This document shows positions 16,289-25,452 of a DNA stretch of 35,218 bases, piece after piece. A program made the translations under genes and the position numbers. Every line of letters starts with the position of its first letter. Position 1 is the stretch's first letter. The stretch comes from Ignavibacteriales bacterium (GTDB taxonomy: Bacteria > Bacteroidota > Ignavibacteria > UBA10030), in the NCBI GenBank assembly GCA_016194505.1, contig JACQBK010000027.1, forward strand, positions 1 to 35,218, in the 5' to 3' direction. The notes below the pieces were generated by a model. The model was given only the letters and a program-made list of their open reading frames with translations. It was not told the origin of the DNA and ran no database searches.

Positions 16289-17698
16289 TCATTGTGAGAG
16301 CGAAATTGCTGCACCGATAATTTCCGCTGTTTCGTGAGCGCTTTTCACGCAATCTCCAACCGAAATCCCTCCTTTGAAATTGCTGCAAAAGAACAACCCC
16401 GGATGTTCCATTTCAAACTGATTAAGAGCCTTTATCTTGTGGTGATACCCAAGTTCGTATTGGGGAATGGCTTGTTTCCAGCGCGTAACCTTCAAATATA
16501 CATGTTTTCCCTTAATTTGCATAATATTTTTTAAATCGGTGAGAACCACGTCACAAAGCGTTTCTTCGTCGAGAAGAGCCAAATCCGGCTGACGGGAACC
16601 GCCAATAAGTGCCGTAAAAGAAACCATCCCCTGCGGCGCTCTGCCTGAAAATAAGCTTGACGACCACAGGCATCCGAGGATTTTGCGTCTTTCCTTAGTG
16701 GGAATGAGGAATCCAAAACCATCAAGGGATTGGTCAATGGCTTTTTGTTCAAACCCCGCATAAACGGACGCAACGGGGGGGTAGTAAATTGAATCAAGCG
16801 TTGCCGCCGTGGTGGGTGAATATTGCCGAATCAACTCTGCCGCCGCGTATGCTGGAACTGAAAGTACGACAGTGTTTGCTATAACTTGTTCAGCGGCTCC
16901 GTTGCGGGAATATTCTATAAGAAATCGCTTGTCGCTCAACTGGTGACCAGACTGCGAGGTCGTTTGTAGAGAAATAACAGTTGCGTTTGCGATGACCTTG
17001 TCGCCAAGACGTGCCGCTATCGCTTGCGGGAGTACTTGCATGCCGCTTCGAAAAGAAAATGACTCCGCCCGATCTTTAGCCTTCTCCGCGCGCGCCTTAC
17101 GTACTTTTCCCCCTCTTATCATACCTTTGATGAGACCGCCGTATTTTTCTTCGAGTGCGTATAATTTTGGAAATGCCGCATGTACGCTGAGTGCTTCAGG
17201 CTTGCCGGCAAACACACCGGCGACAAATGGGTCAATGGCGTACTCAAGGAACTCCTTTCCCAAGCGGCGAGTAACAAACTCCGCGATGCTTTCCTCCCGC
17301 TCCGCTTTGCCGATGAACGGTTCTTTCAGTAACCGAAGTTTACCCGAAACTGAAAAAAGATTTGTTTTCAAAAAAGCGATTGGATTTAACGGGAGCGCTT
17401 GAAGTTTTCCATCGCGGAGAATATAGCGGTTCGCGCTCGCGGGATTCGCATACATGAATTCATCTTCCAGTGCACAATCAGAGACGAGTTCTTTGAAGAG
17501 AGGGGTTGTTTCGAGCGCGTTATTAGGTCCGGTTTCAACGAGAAACCCGTTCTCGCTGACTGATTTCATCGTTCCGCCGACTGCCGCATCCTTTTCCAAC
17601 ACGATGACGTCCACGTTGCGTTTTGTCAGCCAATGCGCAACGCAAAGCCCGGAAATTCCTCCTCCAATGATGACGACTTCACACTGCTTTGTATTCAT
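16289..17698 (-). CDS. hemY: Protoporphyrinogen oxidase (oxygen-dependent, HemY/HemG type)
   Basis: VVIIGGGISGLCVAHWLTKRNVDVIVLEKDAAVGGTMKSV; SVGDCVKSAHETAEII C-terminus; next to hemH. Confidence 0.92.
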   Translation of the reverse strand: MNTKQCEVVIIGGGISGLCVAHWLTKRNVDVIVLEKDAAVGGTMKSVSENGFLVETGPNNALETTPLFKELVSDCALEDEFMYANPASANRYILRDGKLQALPLNPIAFLKTNLFSVSGKLRLLKEPFIGKAEREESIAEFVTRRLGKEFLEYAIDPFVAGVFAGKPEALSVHAAFPKLYALEEKYGGLIKGMIRGGKVRKARAEKAKDRAESFSFRSGMQVLPQAIAARLGDKVIANATVISLQTTSQSGHQLSDKRFLIEYSRNGAAEQVIANTVVLSVPAYAAAELIRQYSPTTAATLDSIYYPPVASVYAGFEQKAIDQSLDGFGFLIPTKERRKILGCLWSSSLFSGRAPQGMVSFTALIGGSRQPDLALLDEETLCDVVLTDLKNIMQIKGKHVYLKVTRWKQAIPQYELGYHHKIKALNQFEMEHPGLFFCSNFKGGISVGDCVKSAHETAEIIGAAISLSQ

Positions 17699-17714
17699 AG
17701 GATAAAAACCGTTC

Positions 17715-18749
17715 TCAGTGAGTCAGCTTTAATTTAGCTCGGCATTGACACATGTGCGCATCACCGGTATTGCCATTGGATGCTTGTTTTAAAACTTCAT
17801 CTACTAATGCCTGAATGAACTTCGGGTGGTTGTTAAGAGCCGGCATCATCTCAAATCGTTCCACGCCAAGCTTTGCTGCTTCTTCACGCGTCTCGATATT
17901 GATTTCATGAAGAGTCTCTATATGGTCAGTGACAAATGCAATCGGGATGATGAGCATATTCTTCGCGCCCTTCGTTGCCAGCGAATGGATGGTATCATTC
18001 AGCGAAGGCGCAAGCCATTTGGAAGGACCTACTTTGCTCTGATAACAGAGAAGGTGAGGGTGCTGCCACTTGCCGCGTTCCATCACTAAGCGCACGGTTG
18101 CTTCGATGTGTCTCTGATAGGGGTCGCCTCGTTCGATAATATACAACGGAACTCCATGCGCGCTAAAGACGAGTTGAACGTCTTTCGGGGCGACTCCGGA
18201 GAATTTTGCCAATGCTTTGTTGATGTTATCAACGATGGCTTCAATATAGAGCGGATTATTATAAAACTGATGTACTAACTTTTGGGGTTTTATATCGAGC
18301 CCGGCGCGAGAGCATTGTCTCTGCCATTCATTGATGCTTGAGCCGGAAGTGGTTATAGAGCAGTGAGGATACAACGGTAACAGGATTACCTCATCAAAGT
18401 TGCCCATCTTTATTTGGTTTACGGCGACTTCCGTCAGCGGATGCCAATAGCGCATGGCGACGAAGACTTTTGCATCTATTGTACCATCAAGCGCCTGTTG
18501 AAGAGCGTTTGCTTGAGCGTTCGTTAGCTCTAAAATAGGGGATTTGCCCCCGATTTCCGCATAGTGATGTGCTGCCTTGCTCTTTCGTTTTGAGGAGATG
18601 TACTGTGCAAGCGGTTTGCGCGCGATGCGTGCAAACGGGAAATCAATAATATCCGGATCCATAAATAAATTAAACAGAAACGGTTCAACGGCTTCCAACG
18701 AATCCGGTCCGCCAAGCTGAAATAACACTACCGCAATTTTCTTGGACAA
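17715..18749 (-). CDS. hemH: Ferrochelatase
   Basis: VVLFQLGGPDSLEAVEPFLFNLFMDPDII; LVFSAHGVPLYIIERGDPYQ; PIAFVTDHIETLHEI. Confidence 0.95.
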   Translation of the reverse strand: MSKKIAVVLFQLGGPDSLEAVEPFLFNLFMDPDIIDFPFARIARKPLAQYISSKRKSKAAHHYAEIGGKSPILELTNAQANALQQALDGTIDAKVFVAMRYWHPLTEVAVNQIKMGNFDEVILLPLYPHCSITTSGSSINEWQRQCSRAGLDIKPQKLVHQFYNNPLYIEAIVDNINKALAKFSGVAPKDVQLVFSAHGVPLYIIERGDPYQRHIEATVRLVMERGKWQHPHLLCYQSKVGPSKWLAPSLNDTIHSLATKGAKNMLIIPIAFVTDHIETLHEINIETREEAAKLGVERFEMMPALNNHPKFIQALVDEVLKQASNGNTGDAHMCQCRAKLKLTH

Positions 18750-18800
18750 TGGCTAAGTTCCTTTTCCCTTTATTTGAGACATCTGAAAAACAGAAATAAT

Positions 18801-18895
18801 TGTCTTTGCGAGGAGCGTAGCGACGAAGCAATCCTCTAAGTCAAAAGGAAAACGAGGTTGCTTCTCCCGACTAAAGTCGGGATCGCAATGACGTG
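18801..18895. repeat. Intergenic palindromic repeat (TGTCTTTGCGAGGAGCGTAGCGACGAAGCAATC ... GATCGCAATGACG type)
   Basis: Imperfect terminal inverted repeat TGTCTTTGCGA / TCGCAATGACG with internal CCCGACTAAAGTCGGG hairpin. Confidence 0.75.
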
Positions 18896-18955
18896 TATTT
18901 TTAATTTTTCAGAAGTCACTATGTACTACTTAGGTACTTATTACTCGCTTCTCGC

Positions 18956-19855
18956 CTACACCCATTCTTTTGGTTGCCGCAAGAGGTCAATCAGCTGCGC
19001 TTCGCGAGAACCTTGCTTTGGCTGGATATTATAATCCCACCGAGCTAAAGGAGGGAGGGACATGAGAATTGACTCAACGCGCCCTTTTGTTTCAAGCCCG
19101 AAAAGCGTACCCCGGTCGTACACTAAATTAAATTCAGCATACCGTCCGCGGCGAAGAAGCTGCCAATATTGTTCATGTTCTCCCCATTGTTCGGATTTTC
19201 GCCGCTCAACGATTGGCACGTATGCATCCAAAAATGAGTTGCCACACGTTTGGACGAAAGCGAAAAGTCGCTCGAAGTCCCCTTTAAGGTAATCAAAAAA
19301 AATCCCGCCAATGCCCCGTGCTTCTTTCCGATGCTTGATGAAGAAATACTCATCGCACCATTTTTTAAATTTTGAATAGTATTGCTTATCGTGTTGGTCG
19401 CACGCTTGTTTCCAAACGGAGTGAAAATAGCGAGCATCATCCTCAAAAAGATACGAGGGTGTTAAATCTGCGCCGCCCCCAAACCATGCGTCGGAGTTTT
19501 CCAACTCAAGATACCGAAAATTTGCATGAACCGTCGGAATCATCGGGCTATCCGGATGAATGACCAACGAAATGCCCGTTGCAAAAAATTGTTGCGGCTC
19601 AACATTCAAACGCTGAGCGAGGAGTTCCGTCAGAGTTCCTGAAACGGCAGAAGTATTGACGCCCCCTTTTTCAAACACGGCTCCATTTTGTATAACGCGC
19701 GTTCTCCCGCCGCCACCTTCAGGGTGTTGCCAGGCATCTTCTGCAAAGCGCGCCTTGCCATCCAATGATTCGAGCTTGCCGCAAATTACATCCTGCAGCT
19801 GTTCGAAATAGAGCTGGGCGCGTTGCTTATGAGTTTGTATTGTTGCTGTTTGCAT
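18956..19855 (-). CDS. hemF: Coproporphyrinogen III oxidase, aerobic
   Basis: Strong HemF signature: HANFRYLELENSDAWFGGGADLTPSYLFEDDARYFHSVWK; start taken at MQTATIQTH. Confidence 0.95.
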   Translation of the reverse strand: MQTATIQTHKQRAQLYFEQLQDVICGKLESLDGKARFAEDAWQHPEGGGGRTRVIQNGAVFEKGGVNTSAVSGTLTELLAQRLNVEPQQFFATGISLVIHPDSPMIPTVHANFRYLELENSDAWFGGGADLTPSYLFEDDARYFHSVWKQACDQHDKQYYSKFKKWCDEYFFIKHRKEARGIGGIFFDYLKGDFERLFAFVQTCGNSFLDAYVPIVERRKSEQWGEHEQYWQLLRRGRYAEFNLVYDRGTLFGLETKGRVESILMSLPPLARWDYNIQPKQGSREAQLIDLLRQPKEWV

Positions 19856-19884
19856 TTTGGGGTCAAGGTCAGCGGGATATGATT

Positions 19885-19912
19885 GCAGGCGACGATTTTC
19901 ATCGTCGCCTGC
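19885..19912. repeat. Perfect 12-bp stem / 4-nt loop hairpin between the S9 peptidase gene and hemF
   Basis: GCAGGCGACGAT-TTTC-ATCGTCGCCTGC. Confidence 0.7.
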
Positions 19913-19923
19913 TTGTCGCATAC

Positions 19924-22233
19924 CTAATTATCGCTTGTTTCTTTTTTGTCTTCTTTCTTTTCGTCTTTATCGTCTTTTAAAGTGGAAAGCAAGTCGTTCC
20001 ATTCGAACCAGCCTTGCTTGCCACGGATCCATTTTTCCATCCAGTTAAATTCAGAGACCATTTTTACCATTTGGTTTCTTGGATCGGGAATGCCATGCGT
20101 TGTGCCGGGGTAAACGAAAAATTCCGTAGGAATACCCATGCTTTTCAACGCCATGTGCAGCTCTTCGCTTTGCGGGCGCGGCACGCGCGGATCGCCGTCA
20201 ACAACGTGGATAAGCGTTGGTGTTTTTGCTTTTTTGATATATTTGAGCGGGGAAACGTCCCAATAGTGCTCAAAATTGTCGTACGGTTTTCCCTTATAAT
20301 AATATTCGCGGTTGCGCTGGATATCGCTTTGGGCATACATTGAGGTCCAGTTAACGGCACCCGCACCGGATGAAATTGCCTTAAAGCGGTTGGTGTGCGT
20401 CAATATCCAGTTCGACCAGTGTCCGCCCGCGCTCCATCCCATCGCGCCCATTTTATCTTTATCCACAAGTCCTGTGCTGATTAAATGATCAACGCCGGTC
20501 ATGATGTCTTCATAGCCTTGGCGGAAATAATCGCCCGCAATTTCCATTTTATGCTTTTCTCCATAATTCGTGGAGCCGCGATAGTTGGGCAAGAAACACA
20601 CATATCCCGATCCCGCATACACGTTAGAATAATTCCCATAGCTCCCGCTGAAATTGAGGAGAGACGCACCCGCAGGTCCGCCGTGAATTTGGACAACAAG
20701 CGGATAGCGCTTTCCCTTTTCGTAACCGATAGGCTTCACCAGCACTCCGCCAACTATTTTTCCGTCGCTCGATTTCCAAGAAATTTCTTCCGTTTCGCCC
20801 AAAGTAATATTTTCAACTTGCGGATTGGAATTGGTCAACTGCATCCAGTTTGCTTTGTTGCCTAATTTCTCAATCGAAGAAATATAATAAATGTTGGACG
20901 GTGTTGTTGGGCTGGAGAAATTAGCAAGAATCGTTTTTGAGTCTTCATCGCGTGAGGCAAATATTACTGCTTGTTGATTGGTAAGTTGTGTAACTTTCCC
21001 CGTTTCAACAGAAACTGAGAAAGCCTGAGCAGTAGCTTTCCATCCATTGTTGAAATAAATCGTCTTTCCATCATCGGACCAAAAACCTACGGTGATATCG
21101 CCATCAAAATTTGAGCCCAGTTTTTTCCACTTGCCGCCGCGGTCGGTAGTTTGACGGACATACACCCGATTATTACGGAAGTAAGTAAAATCATCGTCAG
21201 CTGAAAAGGCGATCATCGAGCCATCGGGTGAAAAACTTAGCGTGCTTTCCCCAATATCTTTGTTGTTTGTTAAGCGTTCGATAGTGCCGGTACTCGCTTC
21301 CAACAAATACAAATCCATGTAGCTATTGGCTTCGGTCACGGTACGATAGTAACGGTTGCTAGAAATTCCATGGAATCCAATCCATTTTGAGTTATCGGAG
21401 ATTTTCACATCGCTGACGCTATAGTCCGATGAAGAAGTGTGCCTCGTTTCTTTTTTCGTCTCAAGGTCAATCGACCAGAGATGGACAAGTGGAGAATCCT
21501 CGTTGCGGACACGGACATCGAACTTTTTCTCTTTGCGTTGTTTGTTAGCTTTATCTACACTATCCGGAGCAAGAAAATAGATTTTCTTGCTGTCGGGGGA
21601 GAACTGCCACCACGTGATCGGAGTTTTGTGCTTGGTAAATTGGACAGGTTTGTCTTTGTCAATTCCCGCAACAGCGATAGTCCAAATTTGGCGTTCGTCT
21701 TCTTTGCCCGCCGAAAAGGCAAGCCACTTGCCGTCTTTGCTGAACGCAAACGTTCCAACGCCTTCTTTTGCATCGGAAATTTTGGAAGCCTCGCCGCCAT
21801 CAGGTCGCATCATGTAAATCTGGTTTTGCGTTGCCTTTGCTTCGGGCGCTTCTCTATTGGAAAGAAACGCAAACAATGATCCGTTAGGAGTCCAGCGTGG
21901 AGAAGTTTCGTTCTTATCCTTTGTAAATGTCATTTGCCGAGCGGAAGGCAAGCCCTGACTGGTAGAGACTAAATAAATATCTGTGTAGCTCTTTGCGGCT
22001 TTCCAATCGGGGATAGAGTAGGTATAGAGCACCCATTTCCCATCGGAACTGACCGCAGGACTCCCGACATTCCGCATTTCCATAACATCCATGAACGTCA
22101 TCGGTCGCTTAGTCTGTTGTGCCAGTGAGAGCGAAGAGCTTATCAAAACCACTAAAGCAATCATCAATCCATATTGGTACCAGAGGCTTATGGTTTTCTC
22201 GCCTCGTTTACAAGCGGTTGGGAAAGTGTTCAT
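19924..22233 (-). CDS. S9 family prolyl oligopeptidase / dipeptidyl aminopeptidase, secreted
   Basis: Signal peptide; beta-propeller WSPDG/FSPDS repeats; GWSAGGHWSNWILTH nucleophile; HVVDGDPRVPRPQSEEL; GTTHGIPDPR. Confidence 0.92.
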   Translation of the reverse strand: MNTFPTACKRGEKTISLWYQYGLMIALVVLISSSLSLAQQTKRPMTFMDVMEMRNVGSPAVSSDGKWVLYTYSIPDWKAAKSYTDIYLVSTSQGLPSARQMTFTKDKNETSPRWTPNGSLFAFLSNREAPEAKATQNQIYMMRPDGGEASKISDAKEGVGTFAFSKDGKWLAFSAGKEDERQIWTIAVAGIDKDKPVQFTKHKTPITWWQFSPDSKKIYFLAPDSVDKANKQRKEKKFDVRVRNEDSPLVHLWSIDLETKKETRHTSSSDYSVSDVKISDNSKWIGFHGISSNRYYRTVTEANSYMDLYLLEASTGTIERLTNNKDIGESTLSFSPDGSMIAFSADDDFTYFRNNRVYVRQTTDRGGKWKKLGSNFDGDITVGFWSDDGKTIYFNNGWKATAQAFSVSVETGKVTQLTNQQAVIFASRDEDSKTILANFSSPTTPSNIYYISSIEKLGNKANWMQLTNSNPQVENITLGETEEISWKSSDGKIVGGVLVKPIGYEKGKRYPLVVQIHGGPAGASLLNFSGSYGNYSNVYAGSGYVCFLPNYRGSTNYGEKHKMEIAGDYFRQGYEDIMTGVDHLISTGLVDKDKMGAMGWSAGGHWSNWILTHTNRFKAISSGAGAVNWTSMYAQSDIQRNREYYYKGKPYDNFEHYWDVSPLKYIKKAKTPTLIHVVDGDPRVPRPQSEELHMALKSMGIPTEFFVYPGTTHGIPDPRNQMVKMVSEFNWMEKWIRGKQGWFEWNDLLSTLKDDKDEKKEDKKETSDN

Positions 22234-22380
22234 AAGAGCACCTTACTAATTAGTGAAAGAAGTTGTCAGCGAATCGAGGGTTTTCGCAGTTGTTAATGTA
22301 TGAATGGAATTGAATTAAAGCCATAAAAAAGGTACAAGCTTTTGAAGGTTCAGAAAAAAATCTCCCCCCCCTTTTTTAAG

Positions 22381-22430
22381 TCCCGAAGGGATCCCTTTGG
22401 GAGAGGAGTCCGTCCCGTTCTACGGGACGG
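22381..22430. repeat. Two adjacent hairpins downstream of hemE and upstream of the S9 peptidase gene
   Basis: TCCCGAAGGGATCCCTTTGGGA (near-palindrome) and CCGTCCCGT-TCT-ACGGGACGG. Confidence 0.7.
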
Positions 22431-22474
22431 GAGGGAGTCAGAAAAAGCTGATACCTCTGACAAGGGCAATCTAT

Positions 22475-23521
22475 CTAACCCTTATGGTATTTTCCGCTCT
22501 CTTCTTTTACTGCCTGAATAAGCGCTTTTGCATGTTCGACTGGTATATCGGGCAGAATGCCATGACCGAGATTGAAAATATGTCCTGAGCCTTTGCCGAA
22601 TTTCTCTAAAATGCGCTTTACACCTGCCCGGATTTTTTCCGGCGGCGCATATAATAGTGTCGGGTCGAGATTGCCTTGCAATGCTACATAACTTCCAACC
22701 ATCTCGCGGGCTTTGCCAATATCAGTAGTCCAATCCAATCCGACGACATCCGTGCCTGTATCTGCAATTGCTTCGAGCGAGTGCCCGCAATCTTTGCAGA
22801 AGACAATCACCGGAGCATTATTTTTCTTAAGAAGTTGAAGCACCTGTTGTATATAACGCAGAGAGAATTCTCGAAATTCCTCTTGCGGGAGAATGCCGCC
22901 CCATGTATCGAATATCTGAACCGCTTGAGCACCGGCTTCTATTTGAGCGCTAAGGTACGATGCAACTGCGCGGGCAAGTTTATCCAGCAACGCGTGAGCG
23001 TCTTTAGGGTTTGTATAAATCAGTTCCTTGATGTAACGAAAATTTCTCGAGCCTCTACCTTCAACCATATATGTAGCAAGCGTCCATGGCGAGCCGGAAA
23101 AGCCTATCAATGGAACGCGCCCGTTCAGTTGCTTGCGGGTGAGCCGTAGAGCATCCATAACAAAACGAAGCTCGCGGTTTGGATCGGGCATTGTAAGCCG
23201 GTCAATGTCTGCTCGTGAACGGAGCGGGGCAGGGAAGCGTGGACCACCCTTTCCCTCTTCGACGATAAGTTCCATTCCCATCGCTTCCGGAACGACAAGG
23301 ATATCGGAAAAAATAATGCACGCATCAACACCGACGATATCAACGGGCTGGATGGAAACTTCCGCGGCAAGTTCCGGAGTCTTGCACAGCGTAAGGAAAT
23401 CCGTTTTTTCCCTAATGGCGCGATACTCGGGCAAGTATCTACCCGCCTGACGCATCATCCAGACAGGAGTGCGTTCAACATCTTCTCGCTTGCAAGCTCG
23501 TAAGAAAAGATCGTTTGTCAA
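22475..23521 (-). CDS. hemE: Uroporphyrinogen decarboxylase
   Basis: TPVWMMRQAGRYLPEYRAIREKTDFLTLCKTPELAAEVSIQP signature; IFSDILVVPEAMG; FNLGHGILPDIPVEHA. Confidence 0.96.
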   Translation of the reverse strand: MTNDLFLRACKREDVERTPVWMMRQAGRYLPEYRAIREKTDFLTLCKTPELAAEVSIQPVDIVGVDACIIFSDILVVPEAMGMELIVEEGKGGPRFPAPLRSRADIDRLTMPDPNRELRFVMDALRLTRKQLNGRVPLIGFSGSPWTLATYMVEGRGSRNFRYIKELIYTNPKDAHALLDKLARAVASYLSAQIEAGAQAVQIFDTWGGILPQEEFREFSLRYIQQVLQLLKKNNAPVIVFCKDCGHSLEAIADTGTDVVGLDWTTDIGKAREMVGSYVALQGNLDPTLLYAPPEKIRAGVKRILEKFGKGSGHIFNLGHGILPDIPVEHAKALIQAVKEESGKYHKG

Positions 23522-23560
23522 TTGATGCCTTTACATAATTCGATTTGTGAAAAATTGCAT

Positions 23561-23584
23561 AGGGGCTTGATTCATCAAGCCCCT
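23561..23584. repeat. Perfect hairpin upstream of hemE
   Basis: AGGGGCTTGA-TTCA-TCAAGCCCCT. Confidence 0.65.
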
Positions 23585-23699
23585 ACTTTAAGGTTTTGAC
23601 CGCAAAATCATTCCTTTTTCTCCGCGTGCTCTGCCTGCCTGCCGCAGGCGGGCGAACTCTGCGGTGAATATTCAACCCCCCCGTTTTAAATCGTTATAA

Positions 23700-24473
23700 C
23701 TATTTCGATCCAAAATATTCTTCAATCGTTTCAACCAGCGATTCCGCCGTGGCTGCTTTGGCGATAATGCTGACCGAAAGACCTAAGTCCGTTGCGGCTT
23801 TTGCCGTAGATGGACCTATCACTGCAATCGCTGTGGTATCCAGGCATTTTGTGCCCATTATTTGAATAAAATTCCGTACGCTGGATGGGCTGAAAAACGT
23901 AACAACATCCACTTTTTGAGCCGCAAGGGCGTTGCGAATGGCGTCGAGATCGGTTTGTTTCGGACTGACCGTTTTATAAACCGCCACTTCGTCAATCACT
24001 GCGTCTAACGAGCGGAGTGCATTCGGCAGAATATCTTTGCCGATGCTGCTTTTAGGAAAAAGGAAACGTTTCCCCCCGATTTCTTCTTGGCTTAATGCGG
24101 AAACTAAATCCTCCGCAGAGTAAATCTCCGGGGTCATTGCTACGGGAATCCCAGCTTCTTCCAAAACTGCTTCCGTTTTTTCTCCCACAGCAAATATCCG
24201 CCGGCTTGCTAAGATGTTCTTTGCTTCAGAATGAATTGCGGCAATTCGTTGAAGGAATTTTTCTACAGCATTCTTGCTTGTGAAGAAAACGCCGTCGTAA
24301 TTTCTTAGATTAATAATCGCGTTGTCGCATTCATCCCATGAATCGGGATCAACAATTTCAATTGTGGGGAATGCAATTACCGTTGCGCCTTGTTGTTCCA
24401 GAAGCCGAACAAGCGAAGCGTTTGAATCAGCGGCTCGCGTAACGACAACGGTTTTTCCTTCTAAACTGCTCAT
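23700..24473 (-). CDS. hemD: Uroporphyrinogen-III synthase
   Basis: MSSLEGKTVVVTRAADSNASLVRLLEQQGATVIAFPTIEI; FFSPSSVRNFIQ; AVIGPSTAKAATDLGL; directly follows hemC. Confidence 0.88.
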   Translation of the reverse strand: MSSLEGKTVVVTRAADSNASLVRLLEQQGATVIAFPTIEIVDPDSWDECDNAIINLRNYDGVFFTSKNAVEKFLQRIAAIHSEAKNILASRRIFAVGEKTEAVLEEAGIPVAMTPEIYSAEDLVSALSQEEIGGKRFLFPKSSIGKDILPNALRSLDAVIDEVAVYKTVSPKQTDLDAIRNALAAQKVDVVTFFSPSSVRNFIQIMGTKCLDTTAIAVIGPSTAKAATDLGLSVSIIAKAATAESLVETIEEYFGSK

Positions 24474-24486
24474 TGTGTATTGCGGT

Positions 24487-25452
24487 TCACGCTTCTGGCT
24501 GTTGTTCAGACGAGCTGGTTTGGCGAATCTCATCCAAAATTTCTTTTCCACCGCGGGCAAGGAGTTGCTCTGCCAATTGGATGCCAAGTTTTTCAGAATC
24601 CGATTGATTGCCAATGATATGCCCGCGCACCAAACGCTTGCCGTCCAAACTTCCGATGATCGCATCGAGGCGGAATTTTCCGTTTTCAATTCTGCCGTAT
24701 GTACCGATAGGAACTTGGCATCCGCCTTCAAGATACCGCAGTAATGCCCGCTCGCCGTTGACGCAGAGAGCAGTGGACTCGTGGTGGAGCTTGCGGATAG
24801 GTTTTTCGACTCGCCCATCCTTCTCGCGGATTTCTATTCCCAGCGCGCCCTGTCCGACTGCAGGCAGCATAACCTCGTAGGGCAATACCTCCGTAATGCT
24901 CTTTTCCCAGCCTAATCGTTTAACACCTGCTTTTGCTAAAAGCATTCCATCCCAATCGGATTGTTCAAGTTTTTGCATGCGGGTGTTAAGATTTCCGCGA
25001 ATGTCTATTATCTCCACATCCGGGCGTTGATGCAAAAGCTGGCATTTCCGGCGCAGACTTCCCGTTGCTATCGTTGCGCGTTGGGGAAGATCGGAAAATG
25101 ATTTGTGAGATTTCTTTGGGTGAGCAATAAACACATCGCGGACGTCTTCCCGCTCCGTTATTGCGCCAATCGTAAGACCTTTTGGAATCTGTGTCGGAAT
25201 ATCTTTAAGGCTGTGCACGGCGAGGTCAATTTCGCGATCCAATAACGCCCGTTCGATTTCCTTTGTGAAGAGGCCTTTATCACCGATTTTCGATAAAGGA
25301 GAATCGAGGATTTTGTCTCCGAGTGTTTTAATAATGCGGAGCTCAATTTCTAACTGAGGGAAGAGAACGGAGAGTTTCGATTTGATATGATTGCTTTGCC
25401 ACAGCGCCAGCTCGCTACCGCGCGTTCCGATAATCAGTCTCTCAACTGCCAT
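24487..25452 (-). CDS. hemC: Hydroxymethylbilane synthase (porphobilinogen deaminase)
   Basis: LIIGTRGSELALWQSNHIK; DLAVHSLKDIPTQIPKGL; GERALLRYLEGGCQVPIG. Confidence 0.96.
   Translation of the reverse strand: MAVERLIIGTRGSELALWQSNHIKSKLSVLFPQLEIELRIIKTLGDKILDSPLSKIGDKGLFTKEIERALLDREIDLAVHSLKDIPTQIPKGLTIGAITEREDVRDVFIAHPKKSHKSFSDLPQRATIATGSLRRKCQLLHQRPDVEIIDIRGNLNTRMQKLEQSDWDGMLLAKAGVKRLGWEKSITEVLPYEVMLPAVGQGALGIEIREKDGRVEKPIRKLHHESTALCVNGERALLRYLEGGCQVPIGTYGRIENGKFRLDAIIGSLDGKRLVRGHIIGNQSDSEKLGIQLAEQLLARGGKEILDEIRQTSSSEQQPEA

Noticed and set aside
17715-17760. C-terminal MCQCRAKLKLTH of ferrochelatase considered as a [2Fe-2S] ligand set
   Set aside because: Only two cysteines cluster there and the pattern does not clearly match known ferrochelatase cluster ligands; not enough evidence
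24474-24818. N-terminal extension of the hemD ORF (ORF track starts at 24818)
   Set aside because: The extension overlaps hemC in another frame; the HemD-like sequence starts at MSSLEGKTVVVTR (24473)
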